From: Magnolia sinica
Lineage: Eukaryota > Streptophyta > Magnoliopsida > Magnoliales > Magnoliaceae
Assembly (NCBI RefSeq): GCF_029962835.1
Contig: NC_080574.1
Location: forward strand, 24,774,001 to 24,838,000
Direction: 5' to 3'
Length of the DNA: 64,000 nt
This document shows, piece by piece, positions 24,090 to 35,379 of this stretch; within the stretch, counting starts at the first letter, position 1, and the number at the start of each line of letters is the position of its first letter. The position numbers and the translations under genes are program-made. The notes beneath the pieces are model-generated. The model saw only the letters and a list, made by a program, of their open reading frames with translations, was not told the origin of the DNA and did not search any database.

Positions 24090-24879
24090 TTTTAGGGGCC
24101 TTGCACAAAACCTTGGGATCTAGCATCCCAAAACAAATCAGAATTATGAAATAATAAAGCAATGAAATAAATCAAAGCATAAATCACACCACACAAGAGA
24201 TTTTTACGTGGAAAACCCTCAAAGAGGTAAAACCTACGGGACCTAGTCCATATCAACAATCCACTATAAAGTAGAACGTTACAACCTTCTTCACTCACGC
24301 AGGAGTGGATAAACAATAAGAGAATAGAAGAAAAACGGAGAGATTTAACCGATTACGAGGACGTTGAAGCGCTGAGATATCGAGTACACAATAGATCACT
24401 TATATGAGCATAACCTCCCTTCCACAAGCTTCCTCTCTCTCTTTCTCTCTCTCTCTCTTACACCTTTGATAGCCCTAAACCCTTTAGCAAACCATTGCAA
24501 AGATTTAGGGAACCCTTTTGCATTGCTTAGAAAAGTCATAGGCACCCCTATTTATAGTTTAGGAAACTCCCTTTCGCACCCCTTGCGAAAGGGCCTCGGA
24601 TTTCCGCAGTCCGCACAAGATCCGGACTCAAATCTACGTAAGCTCAGCTGGTTGAGCCGAGTCCTCGATCGGTTGAGCTCCTCTCTCGACTAGTCAACCA
24701 CCTCGGAGAAAATACATCAATTGGTCGCTGGACTTTAAGTCGAACCCCACTCGACTGGTCGAGCGTCACCCACAACCGGTCGAGCAGCCCACTCGACCGA
24801 TCGAGCAACGCGATGAACTACTCTGAATTTTCAACTCGCTACACCGTATCTCCCCTGAACTGAGGAGGAAACCCCATCA
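24090..24879 (-). repeat. 5' LTR of the copia element
   Basis: Aligns with the 3' LTR throughout: GGGGCCTTGCACAAAACC near one end and AACCCCATCA at the other. The TG at its inner end is mutated (TTTTAGGGG where the 3' LTR has TGTTGGGGG). Confidence 0.88.
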
Positions 24880-24949
24880 CTAAAACAATAGAAAGTGTGG
24901 ATAAGACCCATACATCGGAATAGGACGCAATCCACGTCCTCATCTTGTT

Positions 24950-25125
24950 AGCTATATTCAATGAGAGAAGCTGATTGGCATGAGACCCAATACAATTCCA
25001 GCTAATCTAATTCAAAGCTTTTCCATTCTTCCCAAGCATGGAGTGAAATTAGCGCGGGAACAAATACAATTCTATCCCACTTAATCCCATCTGATACCAT
25101 GCGCCAAACGCCGGCCAGATCTGTA
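24950..25125. mobile_element. Fragment of the PIF/Harbinger-like MITE seen at 16213
   Basis: AATACAATTCCAGCTAATCT, AAGCTTTTCCATTCTTC and GGCGTTTGGCG-type words match the right third of 16213-16811. Confidence 0.65.
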
Positions 25126-25200
25126 TGAGGCCCGCAGTAATGAATCTGCTTACGCCATTCATTTCTTTTCTGTGTTATGTATAGTATGCGCCCAGAAATA

Positions 25201-25721
25201 GGAGGCGGAACAGGTTCGGTAGCTAGACGTAACCAGGTTACGTGGGCTTAATATAATGTATGTGTTATATCCACACCGTACATCCATTTGGAGATATCAT
25301 TTTAGGGCATGAGCTAAAGAATTAGACAGATCCAAAGCTTTAGTGGACCCACCACAGAAAATAATGAGGAGATTGATGCCTACTGTTGAAACCTTTCTAA
25401 GGCCCACCATGATGTTTATTTGAAATCCAACCTGTTCACAAGTTACAAAAGATATGAAAGAAGGGAAAACACATATATCAGCTTGATCGAAAAACTTTCA
25501 TAACTTTTAAAAGTTTTTAATTGTGGCCGTTACTCTCCCCATTATTTTCTATGGCGGGTCTACTGGAGCTTTAGATTTGACTCATTCTTTTTCTCTTGAC
25601 CTAAAATGATCTCTTTAAATGGATGGACGGCGGTGGATACAAAATATACATGATGGTGGAGCCCACCAAACTTGGTGACATAGAGTATTCTACTCAACCT
25701 GTCAGTAGCTAATCCGCGTCC
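25201..25721. mobile_element. Family A foldback MITE, complete
   Basis: Left end GGAGGCGGAACAGG, right end AATCCGCGTCC; full left arm, loop and right arm. The flanking 9-mers ccagaaata and caaaaaatg match at only 6 of 9, so the duplication is weak. Confidence 0.75.
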
Positions 25722-26687
25722 CAAAAAATGAGATATATCCGGCGCTCAAATAATAAATTTAGGCAGCATTAAATGCACAAAGTAAAGTTTCAAAATGTGA
25801 GAGTCCAGCGTTGGATCTACCTCACGGTCCTGATGAGTCGAATGACCTGAATTTTGAAAAAGAACATGTTTACATGGAGCCCCTACTGACACATGGTCTG
25901 GATCTCACACAAGCATACCTTTTCAATTGGTACCCTCTAAAATAATAGCATGCGGCAGAGGAGCTTTCATGAACTCGCACCCATCATCCGGGCGCTGTTG
26001 CAGGTGGGCCATGATCCAATCGATAACTGTGAAGTGAATGTGAACCTTTGAATTTTTATTTTTTTTTTCTAACTGTAAATATCAATGCTCTGAATTTCAG
26101 CATGAGCTTGCAATATGGCCCATCCGCTAGTAGTGCCCGAAGATGGACAGCTCTGATCGGTCTAGATTTGATTTGGACCTAGTAATTTTTGAAAAACTCA
26201 GTCTGGGCCCATCCATTGGCAGCTAACCAAGATCAAGCTAAATAAAGGGTTTTTCATTAAATAAAAATATACATGCTATGAAATAAAATTTTACTTGTTG
26301 TTGGAACCTTTTAATTGCATCCTTGTCCAAAATGCACCAGCTTTCTTCTACCACTGCCCCATGATTTAGATCTCCTAACCCTTTTATCAAAGGCGTGTCA
26401 TCTCTTTACACAATCCGAGCCGTTCATCTACAAAGTCTCACTATAGATAGGCCATAATGCAAAAAAAAAACATCACTGATCAAAGATCCTTACCATACAT
26501 AGCAAGGTAAGCTACAACAAATTAAGGCACAGATCTCAACATATGTAAGAACAAGAACAATCGCGAGTCAGTGGATTTTGCAATGTGGGTCATCCACAAT
26601 GGGGCCTACTTAATGAACAGCCTAGATTGCCATTTGGAAGGGCAGAAGGGGCCACCCTAGTAAAAACTCATGTTTGAACTGTAACAT
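25722..26687. other. Downstream flank of the PP2C gene
   Basis: No gene recognised. It should contain the 3' untranslated region of the minus-strand PP2C gene, but no polyadenylation signal stands out enough to be assigned. Confidence 0.4.
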
Positions 26688-26843
26688 TCAACCACCCATA
26701 TGTGTGAAATGTTGTAGGTGGACCACAATCACTGTTATATCATCCTCACTGCCTCTACCCCAAGAAAGATCCACAAGCTTCTTGCATGATTCAATGGAGT
26801 TCTTGTTTCTCAAGACCACATCAACAGCCTCTTGATTAGTGAC
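26688..26843 (-). CDS. PP2C exon 5 (C-terminus)
   Basis: Encodes [10 protein letters not shown] through [12 protein letters not shown] and the stop. It contains the last metal-binding motif (GSEDDITV). The acceptor reads AAAATCAG before GTC. The stretch after VDVV is shorter than in the Arabidopsis relatives I recall. Confidence 0.93.
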   Translation of the reverse strand, partial: VTNQEAVDVVLRNKNSIESCKKLVDLSWGRGSEDDITVIVVHLQHFTHMGG

Positions 26844-29800
26844 CTGATTTTCCCAAACTAATGAAAATTAGAGGTATTGTAACATTTAAACGAATTTCTC
26901 TAATTGAAATAAAACAAAATATTAGAATTAATCATACCTTCTCCCATAACCCATCAGAAGCCATAATTAAAAACTCGCAATCGGATGTTAATCGAATCTT
27001 ATTAGTTTCCGGTTCCGAAATTATCCATTCTTTCATATGCATGTCGCCGATCGCTCTCGAAACTGCCAGTGAGCCTTGAACTCTCCATACTCCCTTGCAA
27101 CATGCCACATACCCTCCCTATAACAGAATTTGAGTACAATGTATGTGATTTTCAAACTCTACTAGAAACTTGTTGCGTAAAAAACATTAACATTGATTAC
27201 TTAAAGCTCACCGTTCTTTCGATTCGCAGCCGTTCATCTTCTCTTCCGGCACTGTGGTCGTTCGTTAGGGCTTCAGCTATGCCCTTCCTACTCAAAATCA
27301 CTCTACAATCACCCACATTTGCTACATTTAGCTCCCCATCCTTCAAAATCACAGTAGCTACACAAGCCCCACTGCCTAGTGCCTGTTAATGACAAATCCC
27401 ATCAATGCATATATATAAATCACACAATCTTTTCTTTGGTGGGTCAGATGGGATCGAACCAATGATGCCAAAACTGCAGCCATTGGTTCAAGCCACTGGC
27501 TCACAAAGCTCGATCACAAGATGTAATAAGTAGAAATTGCATACATGTAAGCCAATCTAGAGCATCCAAATCATGGACCCGAATGTGGATGGAGCATGGC
27601 CTTAAATGACATCTATTGTTGTTTGTCTTAAATCCCTAAACAATAGGGTCTATCAATGCTATTGAGTAGAGGACGATGTGATCGACAATTGCTTGATGCC
27701 TTAGGAAAATTTTGAAAGAAATTCATGTTGGTTGCTAGGATGTTTTGGTGTTAACACTCAACGTAATCGAAAGTATTCGATGCCATCGACATACTGTCGA
27801 TGCCATCGAAGTCCCATTGAAGTCTCATCGAGCAGGCACAGAGTTGCGTAGGTGCGAAATTTGTTTCTTATTTCAGTTGTAATACTTTATATATTAGGTG
27901 TAATCGGAATTTGAAAGTATGTGAGGGCTTTCTAAATCGTTCCTAAAGGTTTTAAGGGCATAGATAGGGCTTGTGAAGTGGATTTGAGGCTTTTTCGAAC
28001 TGGTAATGTTCTACCTCTTATAATTTTTACTTTTATAGTGCATACTTGTCGTTTTGTGCCATAATTTTTTTCCCCACAAAGATTTTTCTATATAAAATTT
28101 GAATTATGTGTGTTTGAACTTTGTGCAATTGTGTATACTTTACTTGATTCATTTATGTGTGCTTCTGCAATTCCCCAACATTTATAAGTCAGTCCTCACC
28201 AGCCAATTGATGAATATTGAGTGTCCATCTAAAAAACTTGGTATGAGTGATCCAATTTAAAAAGGGAATGTGTGTTCAAACTATGCTCCAACTAGAATGG
28301 GCCCACCAATACCGTGGACGGACCATAACCCGCATTCATACATATATAGCACGTGTAGAGTGGATGAATTTTAGAATAGGACCAACATTCTTTTAATATT
28401 AAACATCTAGTAAACATTTCAAGATGCATTTGATTCAAGTTATATTATACCTTACTAAGAAAATTCTTGTCTGTAGTAAGGTAGCCTGCCCTAATTGCTT
28501 CCTCGAGCTGGCTGTCTCCCCTCTCAGTCTCTCCAAGAGCTGCTATAATGTTTTTTCCCAGCTTTTCAGTAACATAGTCTACGGCAGCACGGCCTCCGTG
28601 ACCATCAAACACACCAAAATATGCCTGGTACAAAACACACAAGATACTTAGGGCACGTTTGGATGATAAGTTACTTAATATAAGTAACTTATGACTCGAT
28701 TAAGTAATGGTTTCTACCTAACCAGCAGATAAATACATTTTTAAAACACCTTAACAGAAAGCCTCATATTGAGTTAGGTAATGCCATAGGGCCCCACTTT
28801 AATATGTGTGTGTGTGTTTGATATCAACTCTATTCATATGTTTTGTTAGCTCATTTTAAAGTTTTGGCCCAATAATGAGCTCGATTCAAATCTAAGGTCC
28901 ACTGCACCACGGGAAATAGTGGTAATTAATGCTCACCATTAAAAACCGCCGAAGGCCCGCTAGCTGTAATATTTATTTTCCATCCAACCTATTGATAAGG
29001 TCACATAGACTAAGATGAAGGGAAACACAAATACCAGCTTGCTCCAAAACTTTTGTGGCCAGAAGAAGTTTTTAATGGTGGGCGTTCATTGACGATGTTT
29101 CCTATGGTGTGGTCCACCTGAGAGTTGGATTTGCTTCATTTTTGGGCCACGCCCTAAAATAAACTAGCAAAATGGATGGAAGGCATGGATATGCAACACA
29201 AACACCAAGGTGGGTCCACAATCACACCCTGACTCAACAGGTTACTTCCCCGTTGGTCTTCTGGCTAGAGGTGGATTGGTGGGTGAACCTAATTCCACGT
29301 GTGTAGGTTGATCATGATGCTTCTTAGAAATCCAACCTGTCCATCCATCTTTCTAGGTTATGTTAAGAAGTGAGCCAAAAATTGAGACAGATCCAAAGCT
29401 CTTTGGGCCACATTGAAGGAAACAATGGAGATTAAACGACCACCATTGAAATCTTCCCGGGGCCTACTATTTTGATTATACGACATCATATGTCATAAAG
29501 TTATTCCTACACCCATAAAATCATATGAAGAAACCGGTGCATGGCTGTACCTTTCAAAAAATTAATGTAGGCCGTGACTATTTCAACAGTGGAAGTTCAA
29601 TACCATGGTTTCAAGTAATGTGGGCCACTTGAGTGTTAGATCTGTCTCGTATTTGGGCCCACAGCCTACAATGAGCTGACAAAAATGGTGGACAGGGTGG
29701 ATTTCTCAAAAAGATCAAGGTGGGAATTCTAGTTTTTTTAGCTCCTTCTGTCCAATGCAGTGGTTCAATAACACTGTTTCAAGTTGCTTGGTTTATTTGA

Positions 29801-32800
29801 GTTTCTGATCTTCATTATATTTTGTTCCACCCATTAAAATCAGCTTAAAAAATTGGTGGACGGGTTGGATTATCAGAAACATCGTGGCGGGCCACACAAC
29901 AATGGATGCAGTTCAATGGTGAGCATTCAATACCACTGATGAAAGTCATGTGGATCACTTAGTAATGGATCTAAAACATATTTGGGTCCACCTTCTAAAA
30001 TGAGATGAATAAAAGTATCAACAGTGTACATTTCTCAAAAACATCAAGGATGGATTTTGCAACATGGCACATCCATTCATGACAATTAGAGCACACTGCT
30101 CACAATAACGATGGTTTTAGTTACTTTTCATAAGTTAAAAAGCAATAAAAATAATTTAAGAAAATAAGTTATTTTATTGAATAAACTACTTATTTAAAAT
30201 GATCAATCAAACTAAATTAAGACATTTTCTTTAATAAACTACTTATTTAAAATTATTAATCAAACTAGCTTAATTAAGAAAATTACTTATTGACTTCCAT
30301 AAGTTTTACATATATATTCTGGTATCCAAACGGGCCTGTAATATCCTTCTCCAAAAGCTGAAATTCCAACGGTATAGTTTTTAAATTAAGAAAAAGGTAT
30401 TGTAGTCTGCGGACTACCAAGTAGTCTCCAAGTTGGGTCATCCAATTGGATGATCGGAACCGTTGAAGAGTTAGATCCAACCATGAATAGGCCACAGGCA
30501 GAGAATCAGTTATGGACTGATGAAGCATAAAATGGTTAGTTGTTTGCGTTTAAGTTCCATTCGTTTATGTTTAGGATACTCTTTATAAACAGAGGACCAT
30601 CATGACCTATGGATGAGGACTACCTCCTGAAGTGGCTCCTTCACTGATCCACATAGCCCGGTTGGAGGACTTGCCATTTCACTTCAGTAGTCCCAGGATC
30701 ACCTTCCTTTCTACCCTCGGTTTTAACACCATACTTGTTTGATAGTTTTGTAATTTTTACATAATGGAATGTTTTTCTACTTTGGGTTATGAAAGAGTGC
30801 AACCTCATACTTCTGTGTTACCAAAAGTAGTAAAAAAAAAACAAGTTGCATCTATCAAAAGGAAATGGATTGTGTACTGAGTGAGTAAACTGTGTGAGGT
30901 TCACCATTATTTATATATTTTATCCCCTCCGTCCAGCCATTTTACCAGATAATTTTAGTGCTTGAGTCCAAAAATGAAGCATATCTAAAAATTAAATGGA
31001 CCACACCATAGGAAACATCATAAATTGAACATCTACTGTTGAAAATTTATTGAGAGCCACGGAAGTTTTGGATCAAGCTTATATTTGTGTTTTCCCTTCA
31101 TCAATATTTGTATGATCTTATGAATAGGTTGGATGACAAGAAACATCACTGTGGGGCTCATAAAGGTTTCAGCGTTGGAAATCATTATTTCCACTGTTTC
31201 CTGTGGTATGATTCACTTGAGGATATGCTTAAATTTTGTATTCAACCTTTGATGTGGTCCATCCACCATGCAGGGCCCACCTTTGATGTGGTCCATCCAT
31301 CATTAGGGGCCGACCTTTAGGGCCTGTTTGGCCAGGCGAATCCCATGGGATTAGGAGGGATGGGATGGATTTTAAGGTAATGATGGTGGTGTTAGTGGAT
31401 TGGTTTAAGATCCATGGGATTGCTATATCCCGGGACAAGTTCACTGGGTCTGTTTGGCATGCCCGGCATATCCCGGGATTTTACCTTCCAATCCGTCCAA
31501 CCAAACATGTCCCAGGCACGATTGAACGAGATTGGGCAGGATGGGATTGTTTTAAGATCCATGGGATTGCTTATATCCCAGGACAAGTTCACCGAGTCTG
31601 TTTGGCTCGTCATGCATATCCTGGGATATCGCGATCCCATCCCTCTTAATACCGTCGGATCAGTCTGGCCAAACAGGCCCTGAGTAACCTAGTACGCATT
31701 CTGATTTCCTGTAAAACGTCGATGTGTGGCATCTTGTTTAGCATAAAATCGTCTGGAATATATATCATCAATTCAGACCATCTATTTTCTCATGCAATCA
31801 TGTACAAGCCATGGTGCAAAATTGATACCAATCGGATGATGTAAGCACCTTATTAATAGCATGGAAAAGGGACAGTTGAACGGATAAACAACATAGGTCT
31901 AATCATCCTCTTTAAAATAATTCCACTTTGTATTGTTTATGATCTTAAACTAGCACTTTAATTGGTTTGATGACTCTAATGATAAGATCTATAACTAACA
32001 AAAAGCAAACGGTTAAAACAAATTGATCCGAGCATGAACTGAAACATTTTAGAGCTACAAGGATAGTTATTGAATCATTAATGCCGTGTAAAAACATTCC
32101 TCCTAGAGTAATTGATAAAATAAAGAGGTACTCTGTGTGAATCACTCACATATTCTTCTAAATTATATGTACCCACAAGGTTAATTTGGAAAACCAACAT
32201 AGATATGCAAGAACAGACCATATTTATTGGAAACATTTTTCTAATGAATTCCCTAAGAACTTCTTATAATAAATAGAATATACAGAATTGTGATCAGTCA
32301 GATATTGCAAAGCCCCGGTATTCATAGAGTTATGATCATTCAACCAGTATGTTTCAAGCACCATGGCTTTCTTCCAATGATACTAAAAAATGAACTGTCT
32401 GAATTAATGATTGGGCATCCCCATGAATAAATTGAAAGCTTTAGAGAATAAGGTGAGAAAAATTGGCAAAACCCATATATGCATACACGTACACATATAA
32501 ATATATAAATATATATGCACATATAATTGAATATGCTCTTACCTGCTTAGAGTCTCCATGAATATTGGTTATGACTTCATAGCCATCTTCCATCACCATT
32601 CTTCTTCCTCTCTTACTTGCAACATAATAATCTTTCCCTTCAACCAGACATTCCTTCTCTGCCAAATCCAATCCCACTTGATCGAAAATAAAATCTGGTT
32701 GACATTGCGGTATGATGATTCTAGCCGGCCTTTTCCGTGCATTGCTCGACACTTTAACTTCTCCTCCTTTGCATGTGCCCATAGAATTCAATCCTTCTAC

Positions 32801-33244
32801 CACTGGAACACTGGATTTCTCTAGTAGGATCGGACTCTTTATAAAACTTATGTCTTTATCAATGAAATTCTGCCGCCGAAAGTGCGAATTCTCTTGTGGG
32901 TTTTCCTCAATATCAAAGATGGTGGCTTTCGTTGTTAAATCTTGCGGCTGGAAACGTAAATTCTGTAATGGGTACTTCCCAGATGCGAAAACAAGACCTT
33001 CCGGAACTGGCACTTGACACTTAGAATGTGAATTCCCTTGCAGGCATTTCTCAGACGCAGAGATACAATGCTTTAGAGCGGAATCTGGGGACTGAAGATG
33101 CATCCATGGTAAAGAAGGAGATGAAGAAGGAAGAGGAGAACTAGAGCTTAGAGTCATGGAGATGATCTTTCTAAGCATTTGAGGAAAGCGTAAAAGGAAA
33201 GAAATAAGAGAGAGATTCCATGGAAACTCAGTCATGTCTATCAT
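26688..33244 (-). CDS. Clade-B protein phosphatase 2C (AP2C-type), five exons, 460 residues
   Basis: Exons, in coding order: 33244-32543, 28624-28451, 27382-27212, 27117-26938, 26843-26688. All introns are GT-AG, every junction is in phase 0, and the stop is TGA at 26690-26688. The product is a Mg/Mn-dependent Ser/Thr phosphatase. PP2C motifs (residues): VMEDG 217-221, FGVFDGHGG 237-245 (metal-binding Asp and Gly), NVGDCR 314-319, [15 protein letters not shown] 360-374, ASDGLW 402-407, SEDDITV 441-447. The N-terminal about 200 residues are Ser/Pro-rich and non-catalytic. They contain RKRPARIII (170-178), which fits the MAPK-interaction motif (basic cluster, spacer, hydrophobic-x-hydrophobic) of Arabidopsis AP2C phosphatases. 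By family knowledge a role in switching off stress MAPKs is likely (inference). The start could instead be Met4 (33235). The longer open frame at the 5' end begins with GTG, so it was not used. Confidence 0.93.
26938..27117 (-). CDS. PP2C exon 4
   Basis: 180 bases, 60 codons: [15 protein letters not shown], then [10 protein letters not shown], then [12 protein letters not shown]. Acceptor TTATAG, donor GTATGA. The intron on its 5' side is 94 bases (27118-27211). Confidence 0.93.
27212..27382 (-). CDS. PP2C exon 3
   Basis: 171 bases, 57 codons: [20 protein letters not shown], then [10 protein letters not shown], then the [19 protein letters not shown] region. Acceptor ATTAACAG, donor GTGAGC. 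Confidence 0.93.
27440..27511 (-). mobile_element. tRNA-like (SINE-head) sequence in PP2C intron 2
   Basis: On the minus strand GTGAGCCAGTGG (A-box-like) and GGTTCGATCCC (perfect B-box core) lie about 35 bases apart, the spacing of an internal RNA polymerase III promoter. There is no full cloverleaf, so I read it as a tRNA-derived SINE head and not a tRNA gene. Confidence 0.45.
28451..28624 (-). CDS. PP2C exon 2 (DGHGG motif)
   Basis: 174 bases, 58 codons: [20 protein letters not shown] through [12 protein letters not shown]. Acceptor TTTTGTACCAG, donor GTATAA. Holds the main metal-binding aspartate (residue 241). Confidence 0.94.
28790..29240. mobile_element. Family A foldback MITE (nested in intron 1)
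   Basis: Left arm from GGGCCCCACTTTAATATGTG, right arm ending CACCAAGGTGGGTCCAC. Loop words TATTTTCCATCCAACC and CAAATACCAGCTTG are present. Confidence 0.7.
29265..29720. mobile_element. Family A foldback MITE (nested in intron 1)
   Basis: Left arm with AAATCCAACCTGTCCATCC and GAGACAGATCCAAAGCTC; right arm with GATCTGTCTCGTATTTGGGC and GGACAGGGTGGATTTCTC. A partial further arm follows to about 30080. Confidence 0.65.
30861..31709. mobile_element. Family A foldback MITE in intron 1, carrying a PIF/Harbinger-like MITE
   Basis: Termini GGAAATGGATTGTGTACTGA and AGTACGCATTCTGATTTCC are inverted, matching the 13802 sub-family. The right arm is interrupted from about 31245 by two minisatellite units (TTTGATGTGGTCCATCC) and by the MITE at 31320-31680. 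Confidence 0.7.
31320..31680. mobile_element. PIF/Harbinger-like MITE in PP2C intron 1
   Basis: Termini GGGCCTGTTTGGCCAGGC and GTCTGGCCAAACAGGCCC are inverted. The flanks are TTA and TGA. Same length (361 versus 363) and same internal duplication (GATCCATGGGATTGCT) as 16815-17177. Confidence 0.78.
32543..33244 (-). CDS. PP2C exon 1 (N-terminal extension and start of the catalytic domain)
   Basis: 702 bases, 234 codons. Begins [11 protein letters not shown], passes through a Ser/Pro-rich region and the [11 protein letters not shown] docking-like motif, and ends in [14 protein letters not shown]...GDSKQ before a consensus donor (CAG followed by GTAAGA). The 3.9-kb intron 1 follows. Confidence 0.92.
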
Positions 33245-33416
33245 CTTTGAATTCTTTGCTTTGTTGAAATTGGCTTTTAGATACTTCCACACTAATGCTA
33301 TGGTCAGGGGGTTTTTGTAGGATTGCGAAGGGTGGAAGGAGTGTTATCATCTAATGAGACATGGATGCATGAGAACTTAAACAGACTACACTTTCTTTCC
33401 CACCAACCTGTCCCTT

Positions 33417-33423
33417 TTTTATA
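33417..33423 (-). promoter_or_regulatory. Possible TATA box of the PP2C gene
   Basis: TATAAAA on the minus strand (GTTATAAAAAA context), about 175 bases upstream of the ATG. The position fits a short 5' leader, but nothing else confirms it. Confidence 0.35.
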
Positions 33424-34294
33424 ACATCTGAACCGTTCAAAAGTGGGAAACACCATAAAGTTGAAACTAAAATAAGAATTTCATCAAACAGCCTAAATCA
33501 CTAAAATAAATGAACAGCCAATGGTCCGACTATTGTATTTCTGTAGCCCTATCAACGTTGGATCGTTCCAATTTTTGTTCCAGATGATCCTAATTAGATG
33601 GACCACCATTTTAACGGATCAGATTTTCCAAAATATCAATACATCACTAGAAAATAAAAAGTTGTATATTAAAATTTCCATACACGCTTTACGTGAATAT
33701 TTCACGGATGTAACGTGATCATGTCATTATTTTGACTAGTCAACCTAAATATCTAAATGACACCGAACAGTTTCTTAATCGTAAAAAGTAGAACTTGAAT
33801 ATAGTCTGGCAGAGTACCATACAAAATACACATGCATGACCCTAATCTGGCATACATTTACTTTAATCGGAAATTTACACATCATGGGCCCCGCTTGTGA
33901 GTGGGGCATAACATAAAGATCATACAGATCAGACAGTTGAAAGTGAATTTGACTGTTCTTGGAGAATATCAGCCGTTGATCATTTTTTAGCCGTATATTT
34001 GATGATGACTAATTTAAGGCTGTGATCAAACCGCTCTGGAATAATGTGGTATCAGTGGTGGAGCCCATGACATGGAAGGCCTGGATTGAGCTACATGCAA
34101 GACATGATCACTCAAAATGCATGTACGTACGGCCTACAACACTCATCCGTGTATGATATAATTCCTTTTGTAGACAACACGCAACGGTGTTGGAAGCGTT
34201 CAATGCGGAGAAAGGGATTGCGAGGAAACGCCCAGGAAGTCCATTCTCATCGCCGATTATTTACCAATTGGTTTAACATGATTGTGGTTACCCC
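33424..34294. other. Upstream flank of the PP2C gene, no gene recognised
   Basis: Contains a weak family B-like remnant (CTGGCAGAGTACCATAC near 33810). No supported open frame. Confidence 0.45.
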
Positions 34295-34640
34295 GAGAAA
34301 AACTTTGATACTCTGTCAGAGTGTGATAGTTGGTACGCAGGCACTGCCAAACTGCGAATATGAAATATCAGAAACTTAAGTTAAACCGTTAACATCGTGG
34401 GCCCCAGTTTAGATGGCTCTGAGGTTGAAAATTACACTGACTTAATTTTCTAATTTATTCGAACCAAGATATTTAATGGATGGTCGAAATGAAAAATCAT
34501 AAACGGTCCAATTTTGACCAAAAAAAAAATCATTAATCAGAGGCTAAGATCGTTTGATCAATCTGAGTTTCAGAAAACTGGACGGCTTAAATTGAGTTAA
34601 TGCATTCTACATGTCAACCATCGAATGACTCCCTTGTTAG
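34295..34640. mobile_element. Family B MITE, right end missing
   Basis: Left end AAACTTTGATACTCTGTCAG followed by TTGGTACGCAGGCACTGCC. The interior matches the family up to about 34640, but no terminal right repeat is found. Confidence 0.6.
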
Positions 34641-34929
34641 AATTAATCACAGGATACAAGTACTAAAAGCATGCTGATCAAGCAATCCTGACCACCCAAT
34701 AGATGCTAAAAATAATATAGTAAGCGTTCTAAACTCCAAGGGAAAAATCCTATGGTCACGATTATCTTCTCACTGTAATTTCTAGGGGTTTGGATGGTCT
34801 GAAATGACGTATTGAAAAGTGACCATCATTAGAAGAAACAAAAGAAAAAAAAATAAAAATAAAAATAAAAATCTCTCTTATGGCATTTGGTATTGGGCGG
34901 TTGCTGAGAAAAGAGGGGGCCAAAAAAAA

Positions 34930-35330
34930 GACTTTGATACTGTGGCGCAGTGGGACCTTTCATACGCATGCCTTCAGAACTCGTACGCTTGGTGTATACG
35001 TTGCTCAAACTAAACCGTCCAAATTGTGGGCCACATGTTAGATGAATTACAAACCATCAACTAGACAGAACTAGCGTCTTAACTAGTATATTTATGGACA
35101 TCTGATGGACGGTTAAAATGAAATCTAGGCAAAATTTTGAAGCCAACACGAAAATTGTCCATCAATCATAGGCTTGGGCCGTCGAATCAATCTGATTTTG
35201 GGGTTAAGACCCATCTAAAGTAGTAATCAAGACCGTCTAATACGAGTTAATTGGTGCCATTTGTACAATTCCTTAGTACATGCGTATGAACCATCGGACT
35301 TCCAGAGCATCAAATAAACCTCCCCATTCT
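34930..35330. mobile_element. Family B MITE, complete
   Basis: Left end GACTTTGATACTGTGGCGCA with TTTCATACGCATGCCTTC. Right end TACATGCGTATGAACCATCG and CCAGAGCATCAAATAAACC, inverted. Confidence 0.7.
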
Positions 35331-35379
35331 AGCGTGCAATAGCCGCTAGAAAGCATCGTTTTAGGAATAATATGACCGG

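Larger units (their letters stand above)
19260..24879 (-). mobile_element. Ty1/copia LTR retrotransposon, full length but degraded
   Basis: A 5.6-kb element with LTRs at both ends and a perfect 5-bp target duplication ctaaa (19255-19259 and 24880-24884). On the minus strand the order is 5' LTR, primer binding site, gag, protease, integrase, reverse transcriptase, RNase H, polypurine tract, 3' LTR, which is the copia order. The coding region is broken by several stops and frameshifts, so it cannot move by itself. The two LTRs (790 and 809 bases) have clearly diverged, so the insertion is not recent. Protein motifs look Tnt1/Tork-like (judged by eye). Confidence 0.92.
18850..24939. mobile_element. 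Family A foldback MITE split by a copia element, perfect 9-bp duplication
   Basis: Termini GGAACTCGGATTGCG and CGCAATCCACGTCC are inverted. Both flanks carry tcatcttgt (18841-18849 and 24940-24948). Left arm, loop and part of the right arm lie at 18850-19259; the remaining right arm is at 24885-24939. Without the copia insertion the element is about 465 bases. This is the cleanest evidence that family A makes 9-bp duplications. Confidence 0.9.
28651..30336. mobile_element. TIR element in PP2C intron 1, with nested family A MITEs
   Basis: Left end GGGCACGTTTGGATGATAAG, right end CTGGTATCCAAACGGGCC, inverted. Both ends continue into AT-rich AAGTTACTTA-type arms like the element at 14501. The interior holds family A copies at about 28790-29240 and 29265-29720 and a partial one to about 30080. 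The left flank has TTA, but the right flank does not match it, so the superfamily is unsure. Confidence 0.6.

Noticed and set aside
27440-27511. A functional tRNA gene in PP2C intron 2
   Set aside because: Only the two promoter boxes fit; acceptor and anticodon stems do not pair.
32441-33292. Longer version of PP2C exon 1
   Set aside because: Its 5' start is GTG, and its 3' part ([10 protein letters not shown]...) reads through the consensus donor after GDSKQ into the intron.
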